Origin: Phytophthora colocasiae
Taxonomy: Eukaryota > Oomycota > Peronosporomycetes > Peronosporales > Peronosporaceae
Assembly: GCA_018806915.1 (NCBI GenBank)
Contig: JAGKQI010000026.1
Coordinates: forward strand, 434,001-498,000
Reading direction: 5' to 3'
Length of the DNA: 64,000 bases
Shown: piece after piece, positions 62,539 to 64,000 of the stretch
How the letters are laid out: each line of letters starts with the position of its first letter
How positions within the stretch are numbered: position 1 is the stretch's first letter
Translations under genes and position numbers: made by a program
Notes under the pieces: generated by a model
The model's input: the letters and a program-made list of their open reading frames with translations, nothing else
Told to the model about the DNA's origin: nothing
The model's database searches: none

Positions 62539-64000
62539 TATTTCCCGAAATGGTCCAAAGCGAAGCACGACCTGCTTCATTAGAAAGTCGGCTATGTTTT
62601 CTGCAGTGTGATCCTTTACCGCTGTCGCTACCGCATACCGTGTCACGTATTCCACCGCGGCAATTACATATCGTTCTCCTCCGTCCGTTGCTGGTAGTGG
62701 GCCTGCTACATCGAGTGCCCATCTATCGCCGACGTCGCCTCCACGAATGCTTCGTAATGGCGGCACTACTTCACGTGGTCTGGCCTTCCTGCTTCCGCAC
62801 TCTTGGCATCCAAGGACCCACCGTCGTACTTCGTCTCTCAGCTTTGGCCACCAATATTGCTGCGCAATCCTCGCATACGTATGAGCTGCTCGGAGATGTC
62901 CCGACCACACGCTGTCATGACATTCCTTGAACACCGTAGCCCACAATGCCGGTGGTAGTACTATCCTTCGTTGGTTGGGCGTCTCTACTACGACCAGGCC
63001 GAACACCTTGCTGATAGTCCGTCCGTGATGAGTTCCAGCTCGTAACATTTGCTGCACCATCTTGCTTTTCGACTGCTCGGCTATGATTTCCGCGTCGGTC
63101 AACTGTAACGTCGGTTCTTTGGTTCGTTGACGTCGTATAGCTTCTACTTCACGTGTTCGTTGTTCGTCTCCACTCGGAGGACTTATCTTCGATGGTAAGA
63201 TCTCATTCGTTTCGTTTCCGCTGGTTCTCCGTTGTTCAGCACCGTGATCCCTTGTGTTACCACCCGTAGTTAGACGTCGTAGCTCACTTCCACGTCTTCT
63301 CGATTCTCGTGTCTTCGTTCCCTGGTCTTGGTCATCCCGGGACTGCGTCACCTCCGTGTTCGTCGTCGGCGCTGCTCGTGCCGCGAATAACTCATCTTGG
63401 TCGTTCACTACATCGCCAGCCCAAGTTACCGTCTTTCGTCGTTTGGTTCTCTTGTTAGAGCTGTCGTTCGGCGTCGTGTTTACTGCCTGGACCACTATTG
63501 ACTCTCTCACTGGGGTGGCCTCCGTCGGCGTAGTCGTTGGACGCGTTACTTCCGTAGTCGTCGTTGATTCTGGCATCGCCGTTGTCGCTGTCACTACTTT
63601 GGTCGTAGTGGTAGTCGCTCTGTCACCTTCGCTTGGGTTCCCCATATTGCCAACTTCTTTGTCCGTTACCGTAGACTCATTAGTCGCCACTTGCTCTCTC
63701 CTGCGTTTCTCCGCCCTCGTTATTGGACGTTCCACGTCGTTCGTAGCAGGTTTCGCAATTCGCTTTCCTTTTGGTCGCCCTGCTCGACGTCCTCTTTCTT
63801 CACTGCTCGTCGATCTCAACGTAGTCGAAGGTACCACGGTCTCATCCGCAATGGCGTCAACTAGTTGGTTCACTACGGCACTTACTTCTTCGTTATATGC
63901 GCTGGGAACCGCACGTTGTTCCGTGAGCTCCAGGCTTGAGGTACTCGTCCTTCGTTCGTCTTGCTCTGCGGATTCTGCCCGTATGATTTCGTCCTCATTC
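62539..64000 (-). pseudogene. Element 5 linker and integrase N-terminal part (partial)
   Basis: The frame is open to the window edge. A long hydrophilic segment rich in T, R and E precedes the integrase HHCC finger (VWSGHLRAAHTYARIAQQYWW, GCQECGSRKARPR) and the first catalytic Asp (DRWALDVAGPLPATDG, YVTRYAVATAV). It ends at FREIL, where the piggyBac-like insertion starts. The unusual linker length between RNase H and integrase is notable. Confidence 0.85.

Larger units (their letters stand above)
59597..64000 (-). mobile_element. LTR element 5: Ty3/gypsy, running off the window
   Basis: The element starts with TG at 59597, directly after ACAAG of GH43-4 exon 2, which would be one copy of the target duplication; the other end is outside. 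Pol sequence is on the minus strand: integrase and linker at 62539-64000 and 60458-61548, interrupted by a piggyBac-like element. The LTR inner end cannot be fixed because only one copy is in view. The integrase differs clearly from elements 1, 2 and 4, so this is another gypsy lineage. Confidence 0.85.

Noticed and set aside
1..64000. tRNA, rRNA or other structural RNA genes
   Set aside because: No cloverleaf or rRNA-like stretch was noticed by reading; a covariance search was not possible here.

Overview
The window looks like nuclear DNA of a plant-pathogenic oomycete, most likely Phytophthora or a close relative. Evidence: short GT-AG introns of about 50-75 bp; a secreted RXLR-EER effector; Crinkler (CRN) genes with the LVELPP motif; oomycete initiator plus FPR core promoter motifs (TCATTCTCAAATTTGCC type) 20-55 bp before several ATGs; families of pectin lyases and arabinanases; and Ty3/gypsy elements with chromodomains. 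Species is not resolved.

Layout. 1-8317 is a tandem array of a ~3.88 kb unit holding a CRN gene (header, P-loop ATPase, PD-(D/E)XK nuclease) followed by a leucine-rich-repeat membrane protein gene, all on the minus strand: LRR-A (3' end outside), CRN-A, LRR-B, CRN-B, truncated LRR-C. Both CRN copies carry frame breaks. 8373-16119 is a more ordinary region: TAM41 (five exons), a Fes1/HspBP1-like Hsp70 exchange factor, an RXLR effector, a decayed gene, a palindromic repeat block and two nitroreductase paralogues.

16217-59596 is a cell-wall-degradation island: seven polysaccharide lyase family 1 pectin lyases (PL-1 to PL-7) and four GH43 arabinan endo-1,5-alpha-L-arabinosidases (GH43-1 to GH43-4). 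Pectin lyases cut the homogalacturonan backbone and arabinanases cut arabinan side chains of rhamnogalacturonan I, so together they would attack pectin. Five of the eleven genes are broken by rearrangement or transposons. PL-2 is split by an intact Ty3/gypsy element with apparently identical LTRs; GH43-2 is split by two LTR elements only 25 bp apart; GH43-3 by a frame-broken gypsy element with apparently identical LTRs; GH43-4 by a gypsy element running off the window; PL-7 by an internal 413 bp inversion. For the four gene-internal LTR elements that lie wholly in the window, 5-bp target duplications could be read (GGCTG, GGAGA, CGTTG, CCTGA), and in each case the flanking gene sequence is in frame once the insertion is discounted.

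Nested elements: a 1.94 kb MULE with FLYWCH/MULE transposase (25-bp TIRs, 8-bp duplication AATGCGCC) and a small inverted-repeat element lie inside the gag-pol-less LTR element in GH43-2, and a 982 bp piggyBac-like element (TTAA duplication) lies inside the integrase of the element in GH43-4. The GH43 genes also show a mosaic of exact intron presence and absence. No tRNA, rRNA or CRISPR array was seen.
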